DNA of 64,000 nt from Sulfidibacter corallicola (GTDB lineage: Bacteria > Acidobacteriota > Holophagae > Acanthopleuribacterales > Acanthopleuribacteraceae), in NCBI RefSeq assembly GCF_017498545.1, contig NZ_CP071793.1:2542001-2606000 (forward strand), read 5' to 3'. The notes beneath the pieces are model-generated. The model was not told where the DNA came from. It did not search any database and worked only from the letters and a program-made list of their open reading frames with translations. The position numbers and the translations under genes were made by a program. Of the stretch, positions 9,587 through 18,689 are shown one piece after another. Each line of letters opens with the position of its first letter. The first letter of the stretch is position 1.

Positions 9587-10195
9587 TCACTCGGCCAGCA
9601 GCTTTTGGATCAGGGGCACGCCCTTGCGTACGTCCGGTGGCCGCAAATACAGCGGTGCCAATGGGTAGTCCGCCTCGGCGAGGTCGGCCGCCAGTCGCTC
9701 CGGAATCAGGGTCACCGGCTCGATGCCCAACACTCGGCTGTCCAGGCCTTCGATCGCGCCCGGCGACAGCCAGGCCCAACCCTCCGGCAGATCGGCCACG
9801 GCACTGGAAGCGCCCTCCCCCGCCGCCTTTCCGTCCTCGTAACAGGCGTAGAACACGAAACGTCCACCCGCCGGCACCACCAGGCCCTGGCGGCCGGATC
9901 CCAGCAGCGGCTCCAACAATTCGAATTTGGTGAAGCCGAACACGCGCGGCCCACCGGCGAACCGCAGCCCTTCGGCGGTCGCCAACCCGGCACGAATCCC
10001 GGTAAACGAACCCGGTCCGCGGATGAAACCCAATTTTTCCAGGGGTTCCCCGGTCTCCTCGGCCAGTTCCGCCAAGGCCGACAACACCACGTCGGCCGCC
10101 TTGCGATCGGGAAAACGACGGTCACCCGTTCGACCGTCGCGCGTGCGCCAGGCCAGGTGGGGCTGCCGATCCGAGAGGTCCCATGCCGCGATCAT
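9587..10195 (-). CDS. tsaB: tRNA N6-threonylcarbamoyladenosine biosynthesis protein TsaB
   Basis: 202 aa. Partner of TsaD (with TsaE) in the t6A modification of ANN-decoding tRNAs in the cytoplasm. The family signature GPGSFTGIRAGLATAEGLRF is present near residues 60-80. The N-terminus MIAAWDLSDRQPHLAW matches the first ASKHA beta hairpin, although the usual DTS is replaced by DLS. The start at 10195 is preferred to the upstream ATG at 10210 because it gives a 4-bp ATGA overlap with the aldolase stop and a normal TsaB N-terminus. It is co-transcribed behind the threonine aldolase gene; both use threonine chemistry, but I see no direct functional link. Confidence 0.88.
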   Translation of the reverse strand: MIAAWDLSDRQPHLAWRTRDGRTGDRRFPDRKAADVVLSALAELAEETGEPLEKLGFIRGPGSFTGIRAGLATAEGLRFAGGPRVFGFTKFELLEPLLGSGRQGLVVPAGGRFVFYACYEDGKAAGEGASSAVADLPEGWAWLSPGAIEGLDSRVLGIEPVTLIPERLAADLAEADYPLAPLYLRPPDVRKGVPLIQKLLAE

Positions 10196-11232
10196 CGAGT
10201 GCGCCCCCATTCCTTGATGGCGTCCGCCAATCGCTCACAGGCTTCGTCCGTCAGGTTCAGGTGGAACACGGCGCGAACCGTCGACGGCGAAATCGCCAGG
10301 GTCTTGAGACCGCGTTCGGTCAGGTGGGCAACCAGATCGCCGGCCTCCGGGCGCTCGGTATGGATGATCAGGATGTTGGTTTGGGGTGCGACCGCCTCGA
10401 GCCACGGCAGGTTCTTGATGGTGCCGAACACCTCCTGGCACCGGGTGTGATCGCGTGCCAGCAACACGAGGTGGTGATCGAGGGCGTACAGGGCCGCGGC
10501 CGCCAACTGACCCACCTGGCGCATGCCGCCGCCCAACAGTTTGCGCAACGGCAGGGCCCGCTCGATCACGGCCTTCGAGCCCGCCAGCACGCTGCCGATG
10601 GGCGCGCCCAGCCCCTTGCTCACGCTCAACATGACCGACTCCACGTGTCGCGTCCAGGTCGACAACGACCGTCCCTGGGCGACGGCGGCGTGCCACAGGC
10701 GCGCGCCGTCCATGTGCAGCGGTACCCCTTTTTCCTGGGTGAACCGGTGCAGGTCCACCAGCTCCTCGACCGGATAGATCAACCCGCCGCCGATGTTGTG
10801 GGTGTTCTCCACGACGACGATGCCCGGCTGGGTCATGTAGTAGATCTCGGGGGCCCACACCTTCTGCAATTGTTCCAAATCCAAAAAGCCGTGGGTGTCG
10901 GGCACATCCACCTGGCTGAGCCCCGCCAGACTCGCGAAGCTGCCCAGCTCGAAGAGTTTGACGTGCCCGCGAGCCCCGCAATAGAGTTGCCGCCCCGGTT
11001 CCGTTTGGGCCATCAGCGCGACCAGGTTGGCCATGGATCCGGTGGGAAAGAAAAGCGACGCCTCCATGCCGGTCTCCGCCGCGATGCGGTCCTGCAAGGC
11101 GAGGACGGTGGGGTCCTCGCCGTAGACGTCGTCGCCCATTTCGGCCTCCATCATGGCGGCCTTCATATCGGGCGTCGGCAAGGTCACGGTGTCGGATCGA
11201 AAGTCGAATGCTACATCTTCGTAGGTGGCCAT
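10192..11232 (-). CDS. ltaE: Low-specificity L-threonine aldolase (PLP enzyme)
   Basis: 346 aa, normal family length. Splits L-threonine or L-allo-threonine to glycine and acetaldehyde in the cytoplasm using pyridoxal phosphate. Visible family features: N-terminal DFRSDTVTLPTPDM, DDVYGEDPTV, FFPTGSMANL, and LHMDGARLWHAA before the PLP Schiff-base lysine Lys206 in MLSVSKGLGAPIGS. It is the first gene of a two-gene minus-strand operon with tsaB, whose start overlaps its stop. Upstream lie about 500 bp without a recognisable gene, shared with the divergent propeller gene. Confidence 0.92.
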   Translation of the reverse strand: MATYEDVAFDFRSDTVTLPTPDMKAAMMEAEMGDDVYGEDPTVLALQDRIAAETGMEASLFFPTGSMANLVALMAQTEPGRQLYCGARGHVKLFELGSFASLAGLSQVDVPDTHGFLDLEQLQKVWAPEIYYMTQPGIVVVENTHNIGGGLIYPVEELVDLHRFTQEKGVPLHMDGARLWHAAVAQGRSLSTWTRHVESVMLSVSKGLGAPIGSVLAGSKAVIERALPLRKLLGGGMRQVGQLAAAALYALDHHLVLLARDHTRCQEVFGTIKNLPWLEAVAPQTNILIIHTERPEAGDLVAHLTERGLKTLAISPSTVRAVFHLNLTDEACERLADAIKEWGRTR

Positions 11233-11730
11233 CTGTTCACTCTCGCTTGGGTAGGGTCAGGCGGTCCGCTGGCCCGATGGGATGGTCCCCGGGGCGATCG
11301 GCGCCATGAAAGGTCGGGGCGACGTGGACGCGTCCAGCGATCCGCGCGGGATGCACGCGTGCGCCGCGTACGCACCGGGGTATGGGTGCTGTAGATGTAA
11401 CACAGTTGAGGCCTTGGGGCAAAGTGGGAGCCCGACCACGCACCGCGAGGACCAAGAGACGGACCCACGGAAATTTTCCCAAACGCGTGACCCGATTTGG
11501 GGTACCGGTCGCGCGTGTTCGGGTAACGACGAGATCGAACATCCGAGTATCTCGGCGCCCATGAAGCGCGCCATGGACCGAGGTTACGGCAAAGCATGAC
11601 GTCAGAGGGATTGGCGTCCAGGGTGCCGTTGGATTCCTCTTTGGGCATATTACGGGGATTCGCAACGGCACCCTACCTCGACGCACGGCCTCCGGAGGGC
11701 AGTCGATACCAAGAGTGGGAGCGAAAGGAC
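11233..11730. other. Divergent promoter region, no gene seen
   Basis: 498 bp between the minus-strand aldolase operon and the plus-strand propeller gene. Open frames here overlap on both strands, have no ribosome sites or recognisable products, and are treated as chance GC-rich frames. Confidence 0.5.
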
Positions 11731-12939
11731 ATGAATGCAATTTTTTGGGTGCTGTTGGCCACCCTGGCGGCCACGCCCGACAAGGTCACCAACGGAAAGC
11801 GCGCCGTGGGCAAGCCCTGGACCCTGACCTTCGAGGCCGAACTGCGTATTTCGTCGAACGATGTGGACGACGATCACGTATGGGCCGGTTCGAACCAGGT
11901 GGTTCAGGTCGATCGCAAGGGGCACATGTTCCTGATGGACCAGCGCGACAGCCGCCTGCTGGAGTGGGATGCCTCGGGCGCCTTCGTCCGGGCGATCGGC
12001 GGTCGCGGCGAAGGTCCCGGCGAATTCCAGAACATGGTCAATTTCCAGATTTTCGACGACGGGCGCGCATTGGTCTTCGAAAATTTCGGCGCGGTGACGC
12101 GCATCTCGCTGTACGATTCCAGCTTCGCCTTCGTGGAACGCAAGTCCCTGAATCTGCCCTTCTTTCCCCGCTTCGGCACCTTTAACCAGGATCGAAGCCT
12201 GATGGCCGCCACGACGACGCGGGTGGACCCCCAGCGCCAGGTGGAGATCACCGAATACCTGATCGTCGCCTGCGATCTCGGCGAGGAGGCCTTTACCAAA
12301 AAGGAATCGCTGTTGTACTGGGAGACCATGTCGCTGGACAGCACCCGCATCAACGATCCCAACCACTGGGCCGAGTTCCTGGGGCAGCGGTTCCGGGTCC
12401 TGAGCAAGGGTCAAAACGCCTTTGCGGTCTTCGAGGGCAAGGACGTGATGTACAGTGCGCAGGCCGACGCCTACGAGGTCACGCGCTGGCAGGCCAAAGG
12501 GAACGAACTGGTCAAGAACCGGACGATCCGCCGCGACTACGACCCCATTCCGCTCACCCAGGCGGAAGTCGATGCGCTGATCCTGCCGGTACGCGAAGCG
12601 ATCCTGACCCAATTGCCCACCAATCTCCAGGAGTTGATCTCGGTGAACCTGATTCGGCGCGCGGCCAAACTGGCCGAGTTTCCCGGGGTCAAGTTCCCGA
12701 TCGCGGGCTTGAGCCTGATGGAAGACGGCACCTTGATCGTGATTCACGAGGTCAATCCGCAAACGCGATTGAACCGCGGTGACCTGTTCGATCGCGAGGG
12801 ACGCTACCGGGGCAGCTTCACGATCGGCGACGACGCGCTGACCACGATGGTGTTTCGAGGTCGCCACGCCTACGCCGTGGAGACCCACGAGGACGGCAGC
12901 AACAGCCTGGTTCGCTTTCGCTTCGACCTAAAGAAATAA
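11731..12939 (+). CDS. Exported six-bladed beta-propeller protein, function unknown
   Basis: 402 aa. The start at 11731 (AAAGGA upstream) gives a short hydrophobic N-terminus, MNAIFWVLLATLAATP, probably a signal peptide. The body shows propeller-blade repeats: VVQVDRKGHMFLMDQRDSRL, then LLEWDASGAFVRAIGGRGEG with PGEFQ, a signature of NHL/6-bladed propeller proteins common in Bacteroidetes and Acidobacteria. The C-terminal blade ends DREGRYRGSFTIGDDAL. Many such proteins bind ligands outside the cytoplasm, but no catalytic residue can be named. The frame is open upstream to 11596, but that part lacks a signal peptide and would bury the hydrophobic segment. Single gene, followed by repeats. Confidence 0.75.
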   Translation: MNAIFWVLLATLAATPDKVTNGKRAVGKPWTLTFEAELRISSNDVDDDHVWAGSNQVVQVDRKGHMFLMDQRDSRLLEWDASGAFVRAIGGRGEGPGEFQNMVNFQIFDDGRALVFENFGAVTRISLYDSSFAFVERKSLNLPFFPRFGTFNQDRSLMAATTTRVDPQRQVEITEYLIVACDLGEEAFTKKESLLYWETMSLDSTRINDPNHWAEFLGQRFRVLSKGQNAFAVFEGKDVMYSAQADAYEVTRWQAKGNELVKNRTIRRDYDPIPLTQAEVDALILPVREAILTQLPTNLQELISVNLIRRAAKLAEFPGVKFPIAGLSLMEDGTLIVIHEVNPQTRLNRGDLFDREGRYRGSFTIGDDALTTMVFRGRHAYAVETHEDGSNSLVRFRFDLKK

Positions 12940-12960
12940 CCGTCACATCGCGACTATCCC

Positions 12961-13260
12961 CGAAGGTCCCGCATTTCAGAAGAGGCGTCGTGCCCGGTAG
13001 GTTCATCGGCTCGATGAACCTTTTCGGAGCCATCCATCCCTGCAGTTCCCGCATTTCGCGAGAGGCGTCGTGCCTGGTAGGTTCATCGGCCCGATGAACC
13101 TTTTCGGAGCCATCCATCCCGGCAGTCCCCGCATTCCCAGGGCGCCGTCCTGCCCGGTAGGTTCATCGGCCCGATGAACCTTTTCGGAGCCATCCATCCC
13201 GGCAGTCCCCGCATTCCCAGGGGGTCATTCTGCCAGGTGGGTTGGTCAGGGGCGGCAAGC
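12961..13260 (-). repeat. 80-bp tandem array of palindromic modules (3 units plus a partial)
   Basis: GTTCATCGGC starts at 13001, 13081 and 13161, an exact 80-bp period. The core GTTCATCGGCCCGATGAAC has 9-bp arms around a single centre base; the first unit has one mismatch. In this array the modules lie in reverse orientation: CGTCGTGCCCGGTAG precedes the core and TTTTCGGAGCC follows it. A fourth, different core (GGTTGGTCAGGGGCGGCAAG onward, near 13240) ends the run. Confidence 0.92.
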
Positions 13261-13359
13261 CCGCTGGGCCGACATTTCGGAATAACGCAAGCAACATCAG
13301 CAAAATACGCAAAAGAACGAAGCCCACTTCATCGAAATAATCCTACTTCGGGGTTTTCC

Positions 13360-14190
13360 ACTTCAGAAGAGACGTCGTGCCAGGTTCAGGGGCAGTAAGC
13401 CTACTGGGACAACGCATCAAGGACAGATGGTTGGCAGTGCTGACCTTCTGGATTAAAGGGAACTCCTTGGTTGATTCGCTTCGAAATGTCGGGCCGGCGG
13501 CCCAACCTACCGCCGTGACAACTCTCAATACATTCGGGCACTCCTCGCAGGAATCACTTCGATCCGTGCATCCGGCGGATGCACCTACCGGCCACCACGC
13601 CTCTCTCGAGGTACGGGGACTCTCAGCATGGATCACTTCGATCCGTGCATCCGGCGGATGCACCTACCGGCCACCACGCCTCTCTCGAGGTACGGGGACT
13701 CCTTGTCGGATTCGCTTCGAAATGTCGGGCCGGCGGCCCAACCTACCGCCGCGACAACTCTCAATACATGCGGGCACTCCTCGCATGGATCACTTCGATC
13801 CGTGCATCCGGCGGATGCACCTACCGGCCACCACGCCTCTCTCGAGGTACGGGGACTCCTTGTCGGATTCGCTTCGAAATGTCGGGCCAGCGGCCCAACC
13901 TACCGCCGCGACAACTCTCAATACATGCGGGCACTCCTCGCATGGATCACTTCGATCCGTGCATCCGGCGGATGCACCTACCGGCCACCACGCCTCTCTC
14001 GAGGTACGGGGACTCCTTGTCGGATTCGCTTCGAAATGTCGGGCCGGCGGCCCAACCTACCGCCGCGACAACTCTCAATACATGCGGGTACTCCCCGCAT
14101 GGATCACTTCGATCCGTGCATCCGGCGGATGCACCTACCGGGCACCACGCCTCTCTCCGCATGCGGGAACTCCCTGGTTGGTTCACTTCG
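13360..14190 (+). repeat. 157-bp array alternating two different palindromic modules
   Basis: TCGAAATGTC marks module A at 13481, 13717, 13874 and 14031. The last three are spaced by 157 bp, the first gap is 236 bp (157+79). Module A has core GTCGGGCCGGCGGCCCAAC and module B has core GTGCATCCGGCGGATGCAC, each with the conserved CTACCG...right flank. The order is A-B-B-A-B-A-B-A-B. Each module is 78-79 bp, so the 157-bp unit is an A+B pair and the 236-bp gap contains one extra B. Frames run open through the whole array but no product is recognisable. Confidence 0.92.
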
Positions 14191-14232
14191 GTTTGGGAAC
14201 ACGAGCGATCCAGCCACGCTACCAACCCTTCG

Positions 14233-15069
14233 CTAGATCGCTAAGGAATCCGGTAGGCTGTCCGTCTTGGGCTCGGGAATCTCCACCGGCGGCACTTCCA
14301 CCTTTTCCGGTTTGCCCGGTGCGACCTTCTCGCGCGCCACCATGTCTTCCGGGTACAGCATGTTCGCCGCGAAGGCCTCGTCGGAGATACCCATTTCGCG
14401 CACGACCGCGGCCAGCGTGAACGACCAGAACCCGAAGAAGGCGCCGTCGTCGGTCATGTGACTCTCACTCCAGGGCAACGACGCGGTATCGTGGCGGTAG
14501 ACCTGGAGAAACTGGAGCAAGTGCAGCAGGCGGTCCTCGTCGTGGTCGGCCTCGATCGCCTTGCGCAGCCATTGGAAGGGATCTGGATGGAGGCAGGTCC
14601 CGCTGGGCTCCCGCTCGGCATCCCAACAGGAAATCAGGAAATCGATCAAATAGTCCTCTTGATCCTGGGCGCGCCCGGCCTCGACGATGACCACCACGGC
14701 CTCGAACCAATTGCGCGGCGCATCGAACAGCAGGCACAGCGCCAACACTTCCAGAGCGTAGTGGTATTGCTCCAAATCCATCAAGTCCAACGGTTTGAAA
14801 TTCTTTTCCCGACGGTATTCACACAGGGTCTGCAGGGTTTCGGCGAAGTGCTGCCGCACCACCTCCAGATCGTCGCCGCGCGAGTAGTGGGACACGGTGC
14901 GCTGGAACTGCCGCACGAAGATCTCGTACAGGTACAGCGCCTGGTTGCCACCCTGCTCGCGCGCATCCGCCAGGGCCCGCGCGTATTCCACCAATGCCTT
15001 TTTCCGGCGGGCCACGTCGCGATCGAAATATTCCTCGGACCCAAAAAATGCTCGTTTGACCTTCTCCAT
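14233..15069 (-). CDS. PoNi-like (DUF1910/DUF1911) immunity protein, putative
   Basis: 278 aa, cytoplasmic, strongly helical and acidic. The C-terminal half contains FFGFWSFTLAAVVREMGISDE and LYPEDMVAREK, which fits the DUF1911 pattern (a W-x-x-E/A-x-A-A-V helix followed by a YP-D-L-V/M motif). The N-terminal half (residues 1-130) has the long helices of DUF1910. Proteins of this family neutralise PoNe DNase toxins delivered by T6SS or other systems. Its position, divergent from a VgrG gene and within a T6SS cargo island, supports an immunity role. No PoNe toxin is visible beside it, so it may be an orphan protecting against other cells. A family search would settle this. Confidence 0.6.
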   Translation of the reverse strand: MEKVKRAFFGSEEYFDRDVARRKKALVEYARALADAREQGGNQALYLYEIFVRQFQRTVSHYSRGDDLEVVRQHFAETLQTLCEYRREKNFKPLDLMDLEQYHYALEVLALCLLFDAPRNWFEAVVVIVEAGRAQDQEDYLIDFLISCWDAEREPSGTCLHPDPFQWLRKAIEADHDEDRLLHLLQFLQVYRHDTASLPWSESHMTDDGAFFGFWSFTLAAVVREMGISDEAFAANMLYPEDMVAREKVAPGKPEKVEVPPVEIPEPKTDSLPDSLAI

Positions 15070-15641
15070 GGAATCACCCCCGTTTTTTCGACGATCGAGA
15101 CAAGAGGCCCTCGACAGGCATCCCCTGGCAGGGACAGCCCGACTCCCCCGCCAACGCCGCGTGTCGGCGCGCTTTCGATGTTTTGGCTCGATTGAAGTAA
15201 CGTACGTTGAACAATCGATTCATCTTCTCCCCTCCCTCACACGTTTGTGGTCGTTTCGTCACGTCCGGGCCCAAATTCATCGAGTTTCGGAATCGAGCCC
15301 GGTCGTTTTCCCCAAGGCCTGTCTTCTCCGGAGGCCCTCCGACGATAATTACCGTCGGAGGGCCTCCGATCGCACCAACCGAAATTTCCTCAACGAGAAA
15401 ATCTGTTGCAACCTCATTCACAACCGATGTAGGGTGAAATCATACCCGATCGGCGTTTCGCCCAGCGTTTCAAAACTATTTTGTCCATTTTTTATTTGTA
15501 TGTGTAGAATCCGTCGACCTTCGATCGTTCTATCAGACAACAGGTCCCCAATAGCAGCGTGAAATCCCTCCTTATCACTATTTTTCAAGGGATTTCCATA
15601 TCGTTTCCACGAGACACCAATGGATATAAGAGAGGTTCCGA
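15070..15641. other. Divergent spacer between immunity gene and vgrG
   Basis: 572 bp. Contains the long inverted repeat listed separately and an AT-rich stretch (15410-15640) likely to hold the vgrG promoter. A minus-strand open frame from 15421 to 15074 runs through it without a good ribosome site and is discussed under findings. Confidence 0.5.
15329..15368. repeat. 40-bp perfect inverted repeat
   Basis: Arms of 16 bp (15329-15344 and 15353-15368; left arm CGGAGGCCCTCCGACG) around the 8-nt AT-rich loop ATAATTAC. Each arm also holds its own smaller palindrome GGAGGCCCTCC. No T-run follows on either strand, so it is not a standard terminator. It could be a protein-binding operator or cruciform site in the divergent promoter region. 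Confidence 0.9.
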
Positions 15642-17993
15642 ATGAGCGAGTTCCATCGCCACAACGTCGACGACGTCATGTGGAAAGGGCCCGGTTCCAA
15701 CGTCAAGGTGATGACCTACAGCCTGGATGAACGCCTGCACGCGCCAGGCCTGTTGACGGTGGAAATCGAAGCGCGCAACCCCGTACCACCCACGAGCTTG
15801 ATCAACCAGATGGCCGGGATCACGATCAAGGCCGGCACCAAACAGGAAGGCGAACGGCCGCTGAACGGCATCGTCACCCAAGTCCGTCAGATGCGCAGCG
15901 GGTTCCACGGCCAAGACGCCTCCATGGAAAAGCGTTACCAATACCGGGTGGAAATTCGTCCCAAAATTTACCTGCTGGGCAAGACCAAACGCTCGCGCAT
16001 TTTTCAGAACATGACGGCCCAGGACATCATTTCCCAGGTTTGCGGCGCGCTGGGTGTGTCGTTCCAGTGGCGCACCAACGACGCCTTCCCCGAGCGCGAG
16101 TACTGCCTGCAGTACGACGAGAGCGACCTCAACTTCGTGATGCGGCTGCTGGAAGACGAGGGCGCGTATTTCTTCTACGACCATTTCAGCGCCAACATCG
16201 TGTTCGCCGACCATCCCGGCGCGCACCAGCCCTGCCGACCCGAGAGCGTGGCCCGCTACGACGAGGACGGCGAGCTGAAAGAAAAGGATGCCGAGGCACT
16301 GTTCACCGCCGACTACGTGATCAACCTGGTGGGCGGTAAGGTGAGCTGTCACGACTACAACTACGAGGCCTCGCAGATCCAGCTCATGTCGGGCCAGACG
16401 GCTGCATCCTCCGCGGTCCATCCCGGCCTGGAAATCTACGACCACAACACGCTGCACGCCGATGCCGGCAAGGGCGACCGCATGGCCAACATCATTTCCC
16501 AGGCCCAGCAATCGGATGTTTCGGGACTCTCGGGTCGCGGCAATTGCCGCTCGTTCGCGGTCGGCTGCACCTTCGACCTGGAGAACCACTACGACGAGAG
16601 CCTCAACGGCAAGTGGATGATCTCCAACCTGCACATCGAAGGGGAACAGGGCACCTACCGCTGCACCTACGGCGCGGCGCCCTCCAGCCAAGCCTTCCGG
16701 CCCAAGGCCGACACACCGCGCCCCAGGGTTCACGGTCTCCAGACGGCCACCATCACCGGACCCGGCGGGAGCGAAGTCTACCTGGATCAGATGGGTCGCT
16801 GCAAACTGCAGTTCCACTGGGATCGCGAAGGCCCCAAGAACGAACGCTCCTCGATGTGGGTGCGGGTCAGCAACAACTACGCGGGTCGCGACTACGGGAT
16901 CCAGTTCATCCCACGGGTGGGCCACGAGGTCCTGGTGGAATTCCTCAAGGGCAACCCCGACCACCCGATCGTCGTGGGCCGGGTCTACAACGACAGCCAG
17001 GCGGCACCGCTGGGCCCGGCCGAGAAGTACCAGAACGCGATCAAGACCATCAAGGACCACCACATCATCTTCGACGACACCGACGGCAAGGAACTGTTCG
17101 ACGTCCGCTCCCAGAAAGACATGACGGTCCTGGTTGTCAACGATCAGCAGCGCATGGTGGGCCACGACCAGGCGATCACGGTCGGCAACAACCAAAACCT
17201 GGCCGTGGGCGTGGACCGGGTGATGAAGGTCGGCAACAACCAAGGCCTCACGGTAGCCAACAACGAGGCCCACACGGTCGGCAACAACCAGGGAACCGTG
17301 ATCGGGAAGGACCGCGCCATGGCGGTCGGCAGCAACCACACCGAGCAGATCGGGATCGACCAGGTCACGGTCGTGGGCAACGTGCAGAACACCGCGGTCG
17401 GCAACACCCAGGTCACCCAGGTGGGGGTCGACCAGAGTACCCAGATCGGCCACGACCAGGTCTCGGCCATCGGCAACGACCGGCAGCAGATCGTGGGCAA
17501 CGATCACCGCACCCTGGTGGGCAACGACAAGAACGTCACCGTGGGCAGCAATTCGAGCGAGGTCGTCGGCGCCAACAAGAACGAGCTGATCGGCGAGAAC
17601 AAGAGCGTCAACATCGGTCAGAACCTGTCGCACAACATCGGCAAGGTGAAGATGGAGAACGTGGCCAAGGCCTCGGTCGAAAACGTGATGGCCGCCAAAT
17701 CGGTGACCGTCGGCGGGGCCTACGCGGTCCAGGTGGGCGGCATGCTCAACACCGCCGTGGGCCTGTCGCACACCGAGGAAGTGATGCTGATGCGCAAGAT
17801 CATGGTGGGCATGAAGCTGGACATCAAGTGCGGCGGTGCCAAGATCTCGCTGAACCGGGCCGGTCAGGTGAACATCGAGGGCACCCAGATCAACGTCAAG
17901 GCCAAGGGCCCGCTGAACCTGGAAGGCGGCACGATCAGCATCAAATCCAAGGGCAACGTGACGGTCGAAGGCGCCATGATCAGCCTCAACTGA
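15642..17993 (+). CDS. vgrG: Type VI secretion spike protein VgrG (TssI)
   Basis: 783 aa. Forms the trimeric spike of the T6SS needle. The gp27-like N-terminal part covers about residues 1-355 (MTYSLDERLHAPGLLTVEIE; QYDESDLNFVMRLLEDEGAY is the classic VgrG signature). The gp5-like OB fold is at about 361-460 (YLDQMGRCKLQFHWDREG; FIPRVGHEVLVEFLKGNPDH). After it, residues 505-670 are a long run of VGNNQ/VGNDQ-type 8-9-residue repeats forming the beta-prism needle, followed by a Gly-rich tail ending VTVEGAMISLN. There is no obvious C-terminal effector domain. A PAAR-like gene 86 bp downstream, then adaptor and toxin genes, form one cargo island. No core T6SS genes (tssB/C/F/G/K) are in the window. 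Confidence 0.95.
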   Translation: MSEFHRHNVDDVMWKGPGSNVKVMTYSLDERLHAPGLLTVEIEARNPVPPTSLINQMAGITIKAGTKQEGERPLNGIVTQVRQMRSGFHGQDASMEKRYQYRVEIRPKIYLLGKTKRSRIFQNMTAQDIISQVCGALGVSFQWRTNDAFPEREYCLQYDESDLNFVMRLLEDEGAYFFYDHFSANIVFADHPGAHQPCRPESVARYDEDGELKEKDAEALFTADYVINLVGGKVSCHDYNYEASQIQLMSGQTAASSAVHPGLEIYDHNTLHADAGKGDRMANIISQAQQSDVSGLSGRGNCRSFAVGCTFDLENHYDESLNGKWMISNLHIEGEQGTYRCTYGAAPSSQAFRPKADTPRPRVHGLQTATITGPGGSEVYLDQMGRCKLQFHWDREGPKNERSSMWVRVSNNYAGRDYGIQFIPRVGHEVLVEFLKGNPDHPIVVGRVYNDSQAAPLGPAEKYQNAIKTIKDHHIIFDDTDGKELFDVRSQKDMTVLVVNDQQRMVGHDQAITVGNNQNLAVGVDRVMKVGNNQGLTVANNEAHTVGNNQGTVIGKDRAMAVGSNHTEQIGIDQVTVVGNVQNTAVGNTQVTQVGVDQSTQIGHDQVSAIGNDRQQIVGNDHRTLVGNDKNVTVGSNSSEVVGANKNELIGENKSVNIGQNLSHNIGKVKMENVAKASVENVMAAKSVTVGGAYAVQVGGMLNTAVGLSHTEEVMLMRKIMVGMKLDIKCGGAKISLNRAGQVNIEGTQINVKAKGPLNLEGGTISIKSKGNVTVEGAMISLN

Positions 17994-18079
17994 GGCGAGG
18001 CGCGACAGATCGACCCCTCCACGACCCAGGACCCGCGCCACGGCGAACCGCAGGCGGCGCATCCACGAAAGGAGATACC

Positions 18080-18475
18080 ATGGGAAAACCCGCGGCTCGA
18101 TTTACCGATACGACCGTCTGCCCGATGCCGATGCACGGTGCGGGCGCCATCTACATGGGCGCCAAAACGGTGGTCATCAACAAACAGGCGGCGGCGCGCG
18201 TCGGCGATTTGGCGATGTGTCCCGGAACGGCGGCCCAAGCGCAGACGATGAGCAACGCCAAGTCCAGCGGCTCGCCGATGGCCGGTTCCGGCTGCGACAA
18301 CAACAAGTGCAGCGAGGGCCCCGGCGGCAGCGGCGGTGGTGGCGGCGCGGATTCGGTGGTCATGGGCAGTGCCACGGTCACGATCGAAGGTGCGCCGGCG
18401 GCCCGCCTGGGCGACACCATGTCCCACGGCGGGAAAATCATGAGCGGCTCCACCAATGTCACGATCGGCGGCTGA
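18080..18475 (+). CDS. PAAR-like spike-tip protein
   Basis: 131 aa. Two PAAR-like halves are visible: MGKPAARFTDTTVCPMPMHG with VINKQAAARVGDLAMCPG, and after a Gly-rich linker (GPGGSGGGGGA, about 88-98) GSATVTIEGAPAARLGDTMSHGGKIMSGSTNVTIGG. Conserved Cys and His residues (C14, H19 and later Cys/His) suit the metal-binding tip fold. PAAR proteins sharpen the VgrG tip and carry effectors. AAAGGAGA at good spacing fixes the start at 18080. The frame is open far upstream, but that part overlaps vgrG in another frame. Confidence 0.85.
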   Translation: MGKPAARFTDTTVCPMPMHGAGAIYMGAKTVVINKQAAARVGDLAMCPGTAAQAQTMSNAKSSGSPMAGSGCDNNKCSEGPGGSGGGGGADSVVMGSATVTIEGAPAARLGDTMSHGGKIMSGSTNVTIGG

Positions 18476-18689
18476 TCGATCGGCCGGGCCGACCCGCCTG
18501 CCCCGGCTCCGCGACGTGCTCCTGGCACCGCTGCTGGTGACGGCTTGCGGCATGGTACAGTGGGCAGCGGCAACACCCGGTCCGATCGCACCGCCCGCAA
18601 CGGCGCGGACTCACCTCGCCCAAACCTCGAAACCCGCATCGGTTGCCCTGCGGAACAACGCCGAAACACAACCCAACCAAGGGGAACAC

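Noticed and set aside
13377..14420. 347-codon frame through the 157-bp array
   Set aside because: Follows the repeat period (two modules of 78-79 bp), no ribosome site, and repeats of this kind elsewhere are not in a conserved frame.
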